A stretch of DNA of 16,329 nucleotides, taken from NCBI GenBank assembly GCA_026994125.1, contig JALWRJ010000351.1:1-16329 (forward strand). Direction: 5' to 3'. A program made the position numbers and the translations under genes. This DNA is from Cyclobacteriaceae bacterium (GTDB lineage Bacteria > Bacteroidota > Bacteroidia > Cytophagales > Cyclobacteriaceae). Below, one piece after another: positions 7,613 through 14,578 of this stretch (the stretch's first letter is position 1; each line of letters opens with the position of its first letter). Under the pieces are notes generated by a model. That model was not told the DNA's origin. It did no database searches and was given only the letters and a program-made list of their open reading frames with translations.

Positions 7613-7765
7613 ATGCAAGAAGTATTGGTAGTACTAGTAGCCTTGGCAGCAATAACCTACTTAGGTTACCGCGCCTATAAAAGTTTGTTTGCCAAAAAAT
7701 CTAATTGCGATATTTCCTGCGGGTGCGAGGCTACCCCAAAAAGCAAATTGGTTATAAAAAAATAA
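7613..7765 (+). CDS. Small Cys-rich single-helix membrane protein (FeoB-associated/FeoB_associated-like)
   Basis: ATG 7613 to TAA 7763-7765 encodes 50 residues: one membrane helix (about 4-18, VLVVLVALAAITYLGY), a basic stretch (RAYKSLFAKK), then a cysteine cluster SNCDISCGC (C32, C36, C38), and a basic tail. The plan of a short helix, a Lys-rich hinge and a terminal Cys cluster is that of the tiny FeoB-associated Cys-rich membrane protein family, though no feoB is nearby. Here it sits 51 bp after arsM and 11 bp before a thioredoxin, which hints at thiol, metalloid or sulfur handling. Codon use and composition look like real coding sequence. Membership in the named family is an inference from layout. 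Confidence 0.65.
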   Translation: MQEVLVVLVALAAITYLGYRAYKSLFAKKSNCDISCGCEATPKSKLVIKK

Positions 7766-7776
7766 GCGAAACATCC

Positions 7777-8070
7777 ATGAAATACAGCGAAATAATAAAA
7801 AGTCATCCTACGGTATTGGTAGATTTTTATGCCGATTGGTGCGGACCCTGTAAAATGATGGCTCCTGTATTTAAGGAGCTCAAATCAGTAATGGGCGATA
7901 AAATTAAAATTGTAAAAATAGATACCGAACGCAACCAGGCACTTTCGGCAAGCATGGGCATACGTAGCATACCTACCATGGTGCTGTACAAAAACGGCCA
8001 AAAAGTATGGCAACAGCCCGGTGCCATGCCTATGCAGGCGCTAAAAAATAAAATAGAATCGTTTAGCTAA
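7777..8070 (+). CDS. Thioredoxin
   Basis: This is a 97-residue cytoplasmic thioredoxin with the active site WCGPC at residues 21-25 in the usual context VDFYADWCGPCKMMAP and the cis-proline in SIPT (65-68). There is no signal peptide. The start is set at ATG 7777; a longer reading frame back to 7705 would run through the upstream small gene in another frame and adds no thioredoxin-like sequence. At 97 residues it is slightly shorter than E. coli TrxA (109), with a brief N-terminus before beta-2. It lies 11 bp after the small Cys-rich gene and is convergent with the sulfur operon, so a role in recycling ArsM cysteines or in persulfide reduction is possible but not shown. Confidence 0.92.
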   Translation: MKYSEIIKSHPTVLVDFYADWCGPCKMMAPVFKELKSVMGDKIKIVKIDTERNQALSASMGIRSIPTMVLYKNGQKVWQQPGAMPMQALKNKIESFS

Positions 8071-8107
8071 TTGACCACATACTTTTTCAGCAAGCCCCAC
8101 CAACAGG

Positions 8108-8521
8108 CTAATGAGGCAATTTGCGCTCAAACAGGCCGTAGGTAAAGGTGCCGGCCACGGCTCCTAGTATAGCCAGTAAAAAAGGCCATCCCTGGTGACC
8201 AACCAAAATAAACAACGGCCCGGGGCAAGCTCCGGTTATAGCCCAACCCAGTCCAAAAATGGTACCGCCAATCAGGTTACGCGCATAGCCCGGCTCCTGG
8301 GTAGAAACCGAAATATAATTACCTTGCGCATCCTTTAATTTGGTGCGTTTTATAAACTGTATAGTAAGTATGCCCAACACCACAGCAGAGCCAATAACCC
8401 CATACATGTGAAACGACTGAAACCGAAACATTTCCTGTATTCGATACCAGGAAATAATTTCGCCTTTGCTTAGCGTAATGCCAAACAAAATCCCCATAAT
8501 CATAAATCTCAAATGTTTCAT
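8108..8521 (-). CDS. YeeE/YedE family sulfur transporter half, PmpB-like
   Basis: This is a 137-residue membrane protein, the second half of a split YeeE/YedE (Sulf_transp) transporter. It has about four helices, and the conserved cysteine C99 lies in WAITGACPGPLF (93-104), the signature of the C-terminal repeat, where the Cys contacts the sulfur substrate in TsuA-type proteins. The start is set at 8521, where TAATG gives a 1-base overlap with the stop of the preceding half. A longer frame to 8605 would overlap that gene heavily and is rejected. It is the last gene of the operon and converges on thioredoxin with a 37-bp gap and no clear terminator. The likely substrate is thiosulfate or a persulfidic sulfur species; the sequence does not decide which. 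Confidence 0.86.
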   Translation of the reverse strand: MKHLRFMIMGILFGITLSKGEIISWYRIQEMFRFQSFHMYGVIGSAVVLGILTIQFIKRTKLKDAQGNYISVSTQEPGYARNLIGGTIFGLGWAITGACPGPLFILVGHQGWPFLLAILGAVAGTFTYGLFERKLPH

Positions 8522-9096
8522 TATAATGCTATTAAGTAAGGTAAAATTAAATGTGTCATAAGTAAACCGCCAATAAAAAAGCCTACTACGGCAATCAGCG
8601 ACCAATACTGTAAATTACTAAGCCCGCTAATGGCATGGCCCGATGTACACCCATTGGCATACCGAGTGCCAAAACCCACTAAAAAGCCTCCACCAACTAA
8701 AAACACCAGGCTACGCAGGCTCCAAATGTTATCGGAGCCAAAAATTTCTTCGGGCAGGTACGATGTCCCAGGGTTGACAATACCAATTTCTTTTAAATCG
8801 TTTACGGTACTGGCCGATATAGCAACCGTCATATCTGGTGTTAAGTAATGAGCGGCCACAAAACCGCCTAAAACCACTCCGATTATAAACATGAGGTTCC
8901 AGACTTGATCGCGCCAATTAAAGCAAAAAAAATCTGATACTTTGCAGCTACCGAGCATACAGCATACCGTTTTAAAATTGGTAGAAATGCCAAAGCCCTT
9001 ACCAAAATAAAGCAACGAAAACATCACATAGGCAATAAGGGGGCCACTTACCCACCAGGGCCAGGGTTGTTGAATAAACGTTAATATTTTTTCCAT
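8521..9096 (-). CDS. YeeE/YedE family sulfur transporter half, PmpA-like
   Basis: This is a 191-residue inner-membrane protein carrying the N-terminal type YeeE/YedE repeat, with the signature GFGTRYANGCTSGHAISG (141-158) and its substrate-contacting C150. Before this repeat it has an N-terminal helix and a cysteine-rich loop, C45, C46, C51 and C58, in TVCCMLGSCKVSDFFC; this group is not part of the usual transport motif. Split pairs of short YeeE/YedE proteins under an ArsR-type repressor are known as PmpA/PmpB in BigR/PmpR systems, and related SoxT proteins accompany thiosulfate oxidation. The gene starts 18 bp after arsR and overlaps the second half by one base (TAATG), indicating coupled production of the two halves in equal amounts. 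Confidence 0.87.
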   Translation of the reverse strand: MEKILTFIQQPWPWWVSGPLIAYVMFSLLYFGKGFGISTNFKTVCCMLGSCKVSDFFCFNWRDQVWNLMFIIGVVLGGFVAAHYLTPDMTVAISASTVNDLKEIGIVNPGTSYLPEEIFGSDNIWSLRSLVFLVGGGFLVGFGTRYANGCTSGHAISGLSNLQYWSLIAVVGFFIGGLLMTHLILPYLIAL

Positions 9097-9114
9097 AGCA
9101 ATTGTTATAAAAAG

Positions 9115-9429
9115 TTAATCTGTTATCGAAAAAGTTAATTTGCAGTTGTCAATACAATTTAACACTTGAGTTACCTCATGTAACTTTAAATAGTAGTACA
9201 TGTTTTTTCCTTCACGTTCGCTCCCCAAAACACTTTTTAGTTTCATGGTATTTAAATGATGCGAAGCCAACGATTGTTCCAGCCCTAAATCAGCCGAAAT
9301 TTCTGATACTTTCTTACGGCCTTCTTTACCCAGGTAGTCTATAATAGCCAGGCGTGTAGGGTGTGCAATGGTTTTTAGCACAAAAGCCGCTTTTTCTAAT
9401 TCATTTTGATTTACTAACTCCTTAGGCAT
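9115..9429 (-). CDS. ArsR/SmtB family transcriptional regulator with a C-terminal CxxxC
   Basis: This is a 104-residue winged-helix repressor. Alpha-1 and alpha-2 contain LKTIAHPTRLAIIDYL (18-33), the recognition region is SEISADLGLEQSLASHHLNTMK (42-63), and the wing is in SEREGKNMYYYL (70-81). The classical ArsR ELCVCDL metal site is absent. The only cysteines are C92 and C96 in LNCIDNCK of the last helix, which could form a disulfide or polysulfide bridge or a soft-metal site. I chose ATG 9429, overlapping the sulP stop by 8 bp; an upstream ATG at 9468 adds 13 residues overlapping sulP and not typical of the family. Placed between transporter genes in the sulfur operon, it is probably the autoregulator, like PmpR/BigR, SqrR or SoxR, although its Cys positions differ from SqrR. 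Confidence 0.88.
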   Translation of the reverse strand: MPKELVNQNELEKAAFVLKTIAHPTRLAIIDYLGKEGRKKVSEISADLGLEQSLASHHLNTMKLKSVLGSEREGKNMYYYLKLHEVTQVLNCIDNCKLTFSITD

Positions 9430-11167
9430 GATTACATTCTTTAAAAATTTTAACATCACACTGTGCACATACCTGCTTATCTAACTGCGCATAAATACTA
9501 CGAATAGCCTCTTCCTTGGTAGCAAAAAAGGCATCTTCGCCAATATTTTCTTTAAAGCCACCCCGGCTTAAAAACTCGCGCACCTGCAAACGCAACGAGC
9601 ACAAGTAGAGCCGCCCGCCTTTAGCGCGCCAAAGAGCCGCTTGTTTTTCAAGCAGCTCAGCTCCGGCCATATCAATAATACTAATGCCATTGCCAACAAT
9701 AAGCAAGTTGGCCGGTTCCTGGGTAATTAAACTACTTAGTTTATCAATGAGGGTATTTACCGAACCAAAGTATAATGGGCCGTCAATACGAATAATGCGT
9801 AACTGAGGGCAGGTGGCTAGTTGTTTGCGCTCAATATTTATAAACGATCGATCTTTATCGCTTGAATCGGGGGCTATTTCGACCACCCTGGGTTTAGATG
9901 TTTGCTGCAAATAAAGCGCTAATGAAAAAATTACACCCAGGTAAATGGCAAATTGCAACTCAAAAAACAAGGTGGCAAAAAAAGTAATAGACATTACCAC
10001 GGTTTCGCGCTTGCTTACCTTAATCATTCGTTTAATGATGCCCCAGTCTATTAAATTATAGGCAACCAATAAAATAATACCGCCCATGGCCGCTATAGGC
10101 AAATAAGCTGTAAGCGGAGCCACTAATAATAAAATTAGAGCTAACGAAATAGCGGCAAAAATAGCCGACATGGGTGTTTTTGCCCCGGCATCGTAATTTA
10201 TACCCGACCGGGTAAACGAACCCGAGCTGGCATAGCAATTAAACATACTACCTACAATGTTAGACATCCCCTCGCCTATAAATTCCTGGCTGGCATCCAG
10301 CCGCTGGTGCGATTTATTGGCAATGGAGCGAGCAATAGATATGGCTTGAATTAAACCCAACAATGCCACAGCAAAAGCACTGGACGCTAAAGTTGAAACT
10401 CTATCGTAGGTTAGTTCAGGAAAATGAAATTTTGGCAACCCGGAAGGTAATTTACCCACCAGGGCTATGCTGTTATCGTACTGTTGTAAAAATATAGCCA
10501 GCACACTACCCACCACCATCGCTAATAATAAATGAGGCAACCAGGATATTTTTTTAGCTAGTTTTTTAAACAAAACAGCTGCCAAAAAGGTTAGTACGGC
10601 TATGGTTAGCACATAGGGGTTTATATCGCCCAGGTGTTGTACTAAGTAGCCCCAAACTTCAATAAAAGAGGCGCCTTTAGGCACGGTTAATCCAAATATA
10701 TGTTTTACCTGCGAAGTAGCAATTAGCACAGCTGCACCGGTGGTAAAACCTACAATTACAGCATTAGAAACAAAGTTTACTAAACTGCCCAGGCGTGCCA
10801 GGCCCATAATGAGCTGAATAATGCCCGAAATAAAGGTAAGCACAAAGGCCAGCTCGATAAAGGTAGCTGAGCCCGGGTCGGCAAACTGGCTTAGTACGGC
10901 AAAAAACACCAGCGAAACCGGAGTGTTGGGCCCCGAAATAAGGTGATGCGAAGACCCAAACAAAGCCGCTACAATAGGAACCACCATGGCCGTGTACAAT
11001 CCGTAAATGGGCGGCAGCCCGGCAATCATGGCAAAGGCCACCCCTTGAGGCAGCACCACAATGGCATTGGTTATGCCTGCTCCCAAATCCGATTTAAGGG
11101 TACTTTTATTCACCATCCCAGCCCACGACAGAAATGGAAATATTCTATGTAAAACAGCGTTCTTCAC
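9422..11167 (-). CDS. SulP family anion (sulfate) transporter with STAS domain
   Basis: This is a 581-residue SLC26/SulP transporter. The N-terminal FPFLSW and SDLGAGITNAIVVLPQGVAFAMIAGLPPIYGLYTA (26-60) are the SulP signature. Many helices follow to about 425, with GSFTRSGINYDAGAKT at 316-331, then a cytoplasmic STAS domain (about 455-560) containing GPLYFGSV and IIDMAGAE. An extra tail has C567, C570 and C578 (CAQC and KEC). The start is GTG at 11167, sharing its G with the preceding TAG stop (TAGTG); the next ATG (residue 18) would remove the family-typical FPFLSW, so GTG is preferred. Members move sulfate or other anions such as bicarbonate. Next to a putative sulfite-oxidising enzyme, a role in moving sulfate or sulfite is likely, but the direction is unknown. 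Confidence 0.92.
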   Translation of the reverse strand: MKNAVLHRIFPFLSWAGMVNKSTLKSDLGAGITNAIVVLPQGVAFAMIAGLPPIYGLYTAMVVPIVAALFGSSHHLISGPNTPVSLVFFAVLSQFADPGSATFIELAFVLTFISGIIQLIMGLARLGSLVNFVSNAVIVGFTTGAAVLIATSQVKHIFGLTVPKGASFIEVWGYLVQHLGDINPYVLTIAVLTFLAAVLFKKLAKKISWLPHLLLAMVVGSVLAIFLQQYDNSIALVGKLPSGLPKFHFPELTYDRVSTLASSAFAVALLGLIQAISIARSIANKSHQRLDASQEFIGEGMSNIVGSMFNCYASSGSFTRSGINYDAGAKTPMSAIFAAISLALILLLVAPLTAYLPIAAMGGIILLVAYNLIDWGIIKRMIKVSKRETVVMSITFFATLFFELQFAIYLGVIFSLALYLQQTSKPRVVEIAPDSSDKDRSFINIERKQLATCPQLRIIRIDGPLYFGSVNTLIDKLSSLITQEPANLLIVGNGISIIDMAGAELLEKQAALWRAKGGRLYLCSLRLQVREFLSRGGFKENIGEDAFFATKEEAIRSIYAQLDKQVCAQCDVKIFKECNHA

Positions 11168-14031
11168 TAGTCTTTTTTATCGAAATAGTAGGTAGATACA
11201 TCCGGTTTAAGGGCACGTGGGTAATGCAAAGGCCTGCGTTCGCCATTGGGACCCGGTGCCGGCCTGGTCCAGCTTAACCACTCCTTGTACACCTCGTGCG
11301 ATTTATTGGTATCCACCATAATATCACCGTATTTATCTTCGGGGCGGGCTACTTCAATACGCACCTTTTGGTGCCAGCAGTGCATACCGCTAATGGGGTC
11401 GGGGTGTACCGGGAAAGTAATGTTTTGGTGCACTCCCCCATCGCTCCAGAATATGCGTTTCGAATCTTTGTCGGAGCTTTCGTGGGGTTTAATACCCGTA
11501 ATGGTACTCATTTTCCACTTTCCACCTTCGTTTTCAATTTTCACCGTGTTGGTAGCCCATCGGTTGGCTTCAACATCCTGTGGCCTGCGCCACCTGCCCA
11601 GGTGGTGCGAGCACGCTACAATGCCGGGTTTCATGCCTTCGGTTACCCATACTTTATCTACAAAGTACCCAATATCAGTATTTACCCTTATCAAGTCTCC
11701 GGTTTTAACACCAAAGCGGGCTGCATCGCTGGTATGCATCCAAACGGGGTTACGGTTGGCAATTTCGGTTAGCCATTTGGTATTGGCCGAGCGCGAATGG
11801 ATAAGCACCGGCAACCTAAAGGTAGGCACTAAAGGAAAATCTCCTTTTTCCCTGTCCATTTCCTGTTCGTGTACGTGGCTTTTAATGTAGGTGGGTATGG
11901 TGTACTCAGGCCATTTCCAATCTACCATTGTTTGCGAATAAAATTCCTGCTTGCGGCTTAGGGTAGGGAAACCCACCACGTTTTCGCCATCTACCTGTAC
12001 GCCTATGCGCTCTCCATCTTTGGTAATAACACCTGTTTTTTTATCAACCACCGCTCCTTTCATTTGCTCTTCGGTTAAAGGAGTTTTGTGTTTTTCGTAA
12101 GCAGACGATTCTATCTCAAAAGCACCATATTTTTGCATGTATTCCAACACGTTCATACCTTCTTCTTTGGCTTTTTCGGGCAGTCCTTTTACATTTTCAA
12201 AAATAAACTGGTAGTACTCATCAATGGTAATTTTTTCGCCTTTGCGGTAAGGCGACATAAAGTGTTCACGAATGCCTAAACTTCCATCGGGGTCAATGCG
12301 CCACGATAGCTCAATCCAAAACTCATCCTCTTCCCAAACTTCACCGGGGTTTACTTCGTAGGTAAATGTAAAAGGTTTGCCTTGCCTTCGGGCATATTCC
12401 CGCAACACGGGCTGCCTAAAGGCAATCCAAACACCGCTATGGGTTTCGTAACTGTTAATATCGTGGCGTTCCGGAGCCAGCCCCATAGGCAACACATAGT
12501 CGGCAAAGTAGGCGGTTTCGCTCCAGGTAGGAGTTAAAGCAATATGCTGGCCTACCATGTTCTCGTCCGAAAGCGCCTCCATCCAGCTAAACCCATCGGG
12601 GTAAGTCCAAATAGGGTTAAACACACGAGTAAAATATACATCCATTTTTCCTCTGCCTTCTTTTAAGAAGTGAGGCAGCAATTGGCTTACTTCAAAAAAG
12701 GCCAATGGATATTCCTTGGGGAAATGAAGCTCGTTCCAAAATTTTTGAGCCGGTGGGTTATCGAAAAAGGTAGGTTTAAACTTGTTCCATGCGCTGGGCG
12801 ATGTACCCCCTACGGTGCCCACGCTACCGGTAAGCACATTTAAGAAATGGAGGGCACGAGCTACAGCCCAGCCACCCAGGTTGCCCGAGCCGGCACTGCG
12901 CCAGTTATGGGCAGCAAACCTTGAACCGGCCTTGCCTATTTCACGAGCCACCTCTACAATGGTAGCGGCTTTTACTCCGCTTTCCTGCTCGGCATATTCA
13001 GGGGTGTATTCGGCATATTCTTCTTTTAATTTTTCGATATAGTTTTCAAAAGTTACTTCTGTGCCGGCATGTTTCTTTTCCAGGTATTCCTCCCAATTCA
13101 CCCAGCTCTTCACAAACTTTTTGTCCATCATGTCTTCCTCAATAATAATTTTGGCCATCGCCAACAACACCGCAGCCTCCGAGCCCGGGTTGGTTGGCAG
13201 CCAATAGTTAGCCATGCTGGCGGTATTGGATAAGCGAGGATCCATGGCGGCTAGCTTAGCTCCATCCATCATGCCTTCCATAATACGTTGTGCATGAGGG
13301 TTAAAGTAATGACCCGATTCCAGGTGTGCACTTATAAGCAGAATAAATTTAGCATTCGCAAAATCGGGCGAAGGGCGATCGTAGCCATGCCAAATATTAT
13401 AGCCAAAACGAGCTCCCGATGAACACACATTGGTGTGGCTGTTGTGCCCATCTACATTCCAGGCACGTAGTACTCTATCCATATAGCCTTCGTGGCCGGG
13501 GCGGCCTACGTGGTAGGCAATTTCGTTATTACGGCCTTCTTGCAGGGCTTTTCTAATCCGCGCTGCAATGTCATCCAGGGCTTCGTCCCAGGTTACACGC
13601 TCCCACTCACCGCTGCCTCGTTCGCCTTTGCGTTTCATTGGGTACATTACCCGGTCGGGGTCGTTTACCTGGTTTATAGTGGCCGGCCCTTTGGCACAGT
13701 TGCGCCCCCTACTGGCCGGGTGGTAAGGGTTGCCTTCAAACTTTCTTATTTTACCGTTTTCATTATCAATGTAACTTAACAACCCACAGGCCGACTCGCA
13801 ATTAAAGCAAGTGGTGGGCACAATGGTGTAATTTTTGGTTTTTTTTCTACCCCATTGAGTGGCTTCGTATTCAGTCCAGTTGTCCCATTGTTCGGGTGGC
13901 GGATAGTTAGTAAGTGCACCGGGCTCGGTTAACCTGGGCAACTTGGGGTCTTCCACATTATGTAAGTTAGGAATAATATGCAGTGCTTCTGCAATTTTTT
14001 CTACTACGGAGGCTTTATGTTTATAACTCAT
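11167..14031 (-). CDS. Molybdopterin oxidoreductase catalytic subunit, SoeA-like (PSRLC3 type), cytoplasmic
   Basis: This is a 954-residue bis-MGD enzyme of the complex iron-sulfur molybdoenzyme family. The [4Fe-4S] site is C75-x2-C78-x3-C82 with C112 in GRNCAKG. The likely Mo ligand is C203 in HTNVCSSGARFG. The molybdopterin core spans about 120-600 and the dinucleotide-binding domain about 735-910 (SRSANTKWL, HTSDAARFGVKTGDLIRV). There is no twin-arginine signal before the cluster, so it should stay in the cytoplasm, unlike PsrA, PhsA, TtrA or ArrA. The length (PsrA/PhsA are about 760), TTCFNCESACGLL and the pairing with a B-C fusion fit SoeA, the quinone-linked sulfite dehydrogenase, best. 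The family assignment is firm, the substrate is inferred; thiosulfate/polysulfide reduction or another oxyanion remain alternatives. It shares one base with sulP. Confidence 0.82.
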   Translation of the reverse strand: MSYKHKASVVEKIAEALHIIPNLHNVEDPKLPRLTEPGALTNYPPPEQWDNWTEYEATQWGRKKTKNYTIVPTTCFNCESACGLLSYIDNENGKIRKFEGNPYHPASRGRNCAKGPATINQVNDPDRVMYPMKRKGERGSGEWERVTWDEALDDIAARIRKALQEGRNNEIAYHVGRPGHEGYMDRVLRAWNVDGHNSHTNVCSSGARFGYNIWHGYDRPSPDFANAKFILLISAHLESGHYFNPHAQRIMEGMMDGAKLAAMDPRLSNTASMANYWLPTNPGSEAAVLLAMAKIIIEEDMMDKKFVKSWVNWEEYLEKKHAGTEVTFENYIEKLKEEYAEYTPEYAEQESGVKAATIVEVAREIGKAGSRFAAHNWRSAGSGNLGGWAVARALHFLNVLTGSVGTVGGTSPSAWNKFKPTFFDNPPAQKFWNELHFPKEYPLAFFEVSQLLPHFLKEGRGKMDVYFTRVFNPIWTYPDGFSWMEALSDENMVGQHIALTPTWSETAYFADYVLPMGLAPERHDINSYETHSGVWIAFRQPVLREYARRQGKPFTFTYEVNPGEVWEEDEFWIELSWRIDPDGSLGIREHFMSPYRKGEKITIDEYYQFIFENVKGLPEKAKEEGMNVLEYMQKYGAFEIESSAYEKHKTPLTEEQMKGAVVDKKTGVITKDGERIGVQVDGENVVGFPTLSRKQEFYSQTMVDWKWPEYTIPTYIKSHVHEQEMDREKGDFPLVPTFRLPVLIHSRSANTKWLTEIANRNPVWMHTSDAARFGVKTGDLIRVNTDIGYFVDKVWVTEGMKPGIVACSHHLGRWRRPQDVEANRWATNTVKIENEGGKWKMSTITGIKPHESSDKDSKRIFWSDGGVHQNITFPVHPDPISGMHCWHQKVRIEVARPEDKYGDIMVDTNKSHEVYKEWLSWTRPAPGPNGERRPLHYPRALKPDVSTYYFDKKD

Positions 14032-14040
14032 TTTAATGAT

Positions 14041-14131
14041 GTTTGATGTTTGATGCCAAATGTTTGATGTACTGCTTCATTTGCAGCTCTTTTTATATCT
14101 AACATTACACATTTGACTTTAAACATTATTT
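14041..14131. repeat. Left heptad-repeat element flanking the four-helix-bundle gene
   Basis: On the + strand 14041-14075 reads as consecutive 7-mers of the form GTnnnAT (GTTTGAT, GTTTGAT, GCCAAAT, GTTTGAT, then degenerate). After a T-rich centre, 14097-14131 reads as 7-mers of the complementary form ATnnnAC (ATCTAAC, ATTACAC, ATTTGAC, TTTAAAC, ATTATTT). The two tracts face each other, so the element is a loose palindrome. The stop codon of the four-helix-bundle gene (14126-14128) lies in it. Confidence 0.7.
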
Positions 14132-14488
14132 AGTCAATTTCTTTTTTGTGGTTGATACTGACTTAGCGATAATCTTTATCAACTCTTCATTTTCTTTCTT
14201 TATACTTATCATTAGGGAATTATCCCCATCAATCAAGTTTGCTTTAACTATTAATTGTAACCAAAACAAAGACTCTCTTAACTCTTTAAGAACGAGTTCT
14301 CTTTTATGGATAAAATCTTTAGTACTTTGAGCTGCATGCGATTCCGCATAATTTGCTCCACAAGAACTGCCTGATCTAAAAAGCTGGCCAAAAATATGCC
14401 TGCCTTCATAAGTAGAATTTAGGAGGTTACTCAGCTTAATAATTTCAGCTGCCCATCCTAAAAACCGATCCGACATTTCATTTCTCAT
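14126..14488 (-). CDS. Four-helix-bundle protein (IVP/S23 family, PF05635-like)
   Basis: This is a 120-residue helical protein with the hallmark stretch QLFRSGSSCGANYAES (35-50), then AAQSTKDFIHKRELVLKELRESLFWLQLI (52-80), and a Lys-rich C-terminus. These motifs define the four-helix-bundle family first named from ORFs in 23S rRNA intervening sequences and related in fold to Avd of diversity-generating retroelements. Its biological function is not established. The start is at 14488; M5 (14476) is a possible alternative. It lies between the genes for two subunits of one enzyme, on the same strand, and is flanked on both sides by degenerate 7-nt repeat tracts, which suggests it arrived as a small mobile or repeat-bounded cassette. 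No reverse transcriptase or variable repeat is seen nearby, and its base composition is more AT-rich than its neighbours. Confidence 0.88.
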   Translation of the reverse strand: MRNEMSDRFLGWAAEIIKLSNLLNSTYEGRHIFGQLFRSGSSCGANYAESHAAQSTKDFIHKRELVLKELRESLFWLQLIVKANLIDGDNSLMISIKKENEELIKIIAKSVSTTKKKLTK

Positions 14489-14498
14489 ATTATTTCAT

Positions 14499-14578
14499 GT
14501 TTTATGTGTAAAGTCAAATGTCAGATGTATTTACCTTTTTTACATTTGACTTATAACATCACACATTTGACTTTAACT
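14499..14578. repeat. Right heptad-repeat element flanking the four-helix-bundle gene
   Basis: On the + strand 14499-14533 reads as 7-mers beginning GT (GTTTTAT, GTGTAAA, GTCAAAT, GTCAGAT, GTATTTA). After a short T-rich centre, 14544-14578 reads as ATTTGAC, TTATAAC, ATCACAC, ATTTGAC, TTTAACT. This is the same GTnnnAT-to-ATnnnAC layout as the left element and in the same orientation. The 16-base string ACACATTTGACTTTAA (14561-14576) recurs exactly in the left element at 14107-14122 except for its first bases' context. The stop of the upstream oxidoreductase gene (14573-14575) lies in it. Confidence 0.7.

Noticed and set aside
7705..7776. Upstream extension of the thioredoxin gene to an ATG at 7705
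   Set aside because: The extra 24 residues overlap the small Cys-rich gene in another frame and do not resemble thioredoxin; ATG 7777 gives a normal N-terminus.
8522..8605. Upstream extension of the PmpB-like gene to 8605
   Set aside because: The extension overlaps the end of the PmpA-like gene out of frame; the TAATG junction at 8521 is the natural start.
9430..9468. Longer ArsR start at 9468
   Set aside because: It adds 13 residues that overlap the conserved end of SulP and are not seen in typical ArsR proteins, though it cannot be fully excluded.
11246..11890. A 214-residue open frame on the + strand antisense to the molybdoenzyme gene
   Set aside because: It lies fully inside a well-supported gene on the other strand, has low-complexity unrelated sequence, and matches no family I know.
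11167..14031. Respiratory arsenate reductase or arsenite oxidase (ArrA/ArxA) because of the nearby arsM
   Set aside because: Those are Tat-exported periplasmic enzymes, while this protein has no twin-arginine signal; the neighbours SulP and YeeE/YedE point to sulfur. It remains a minor alternative.
14041..14131. CRISPR-like array in the repeated TTTGATG stretch
   Set aside because: The repeat unit is 7 nt with no spacers of uniform length and no cas genes.
14126..14488. Diversity-generating retroelement, because the four-helix-bundle family is related to Avd
   Set aside because: No reverse transcriptase, template repeat or variable repeat is present in the window; the flanking repeats are short degenerate 7-mers.
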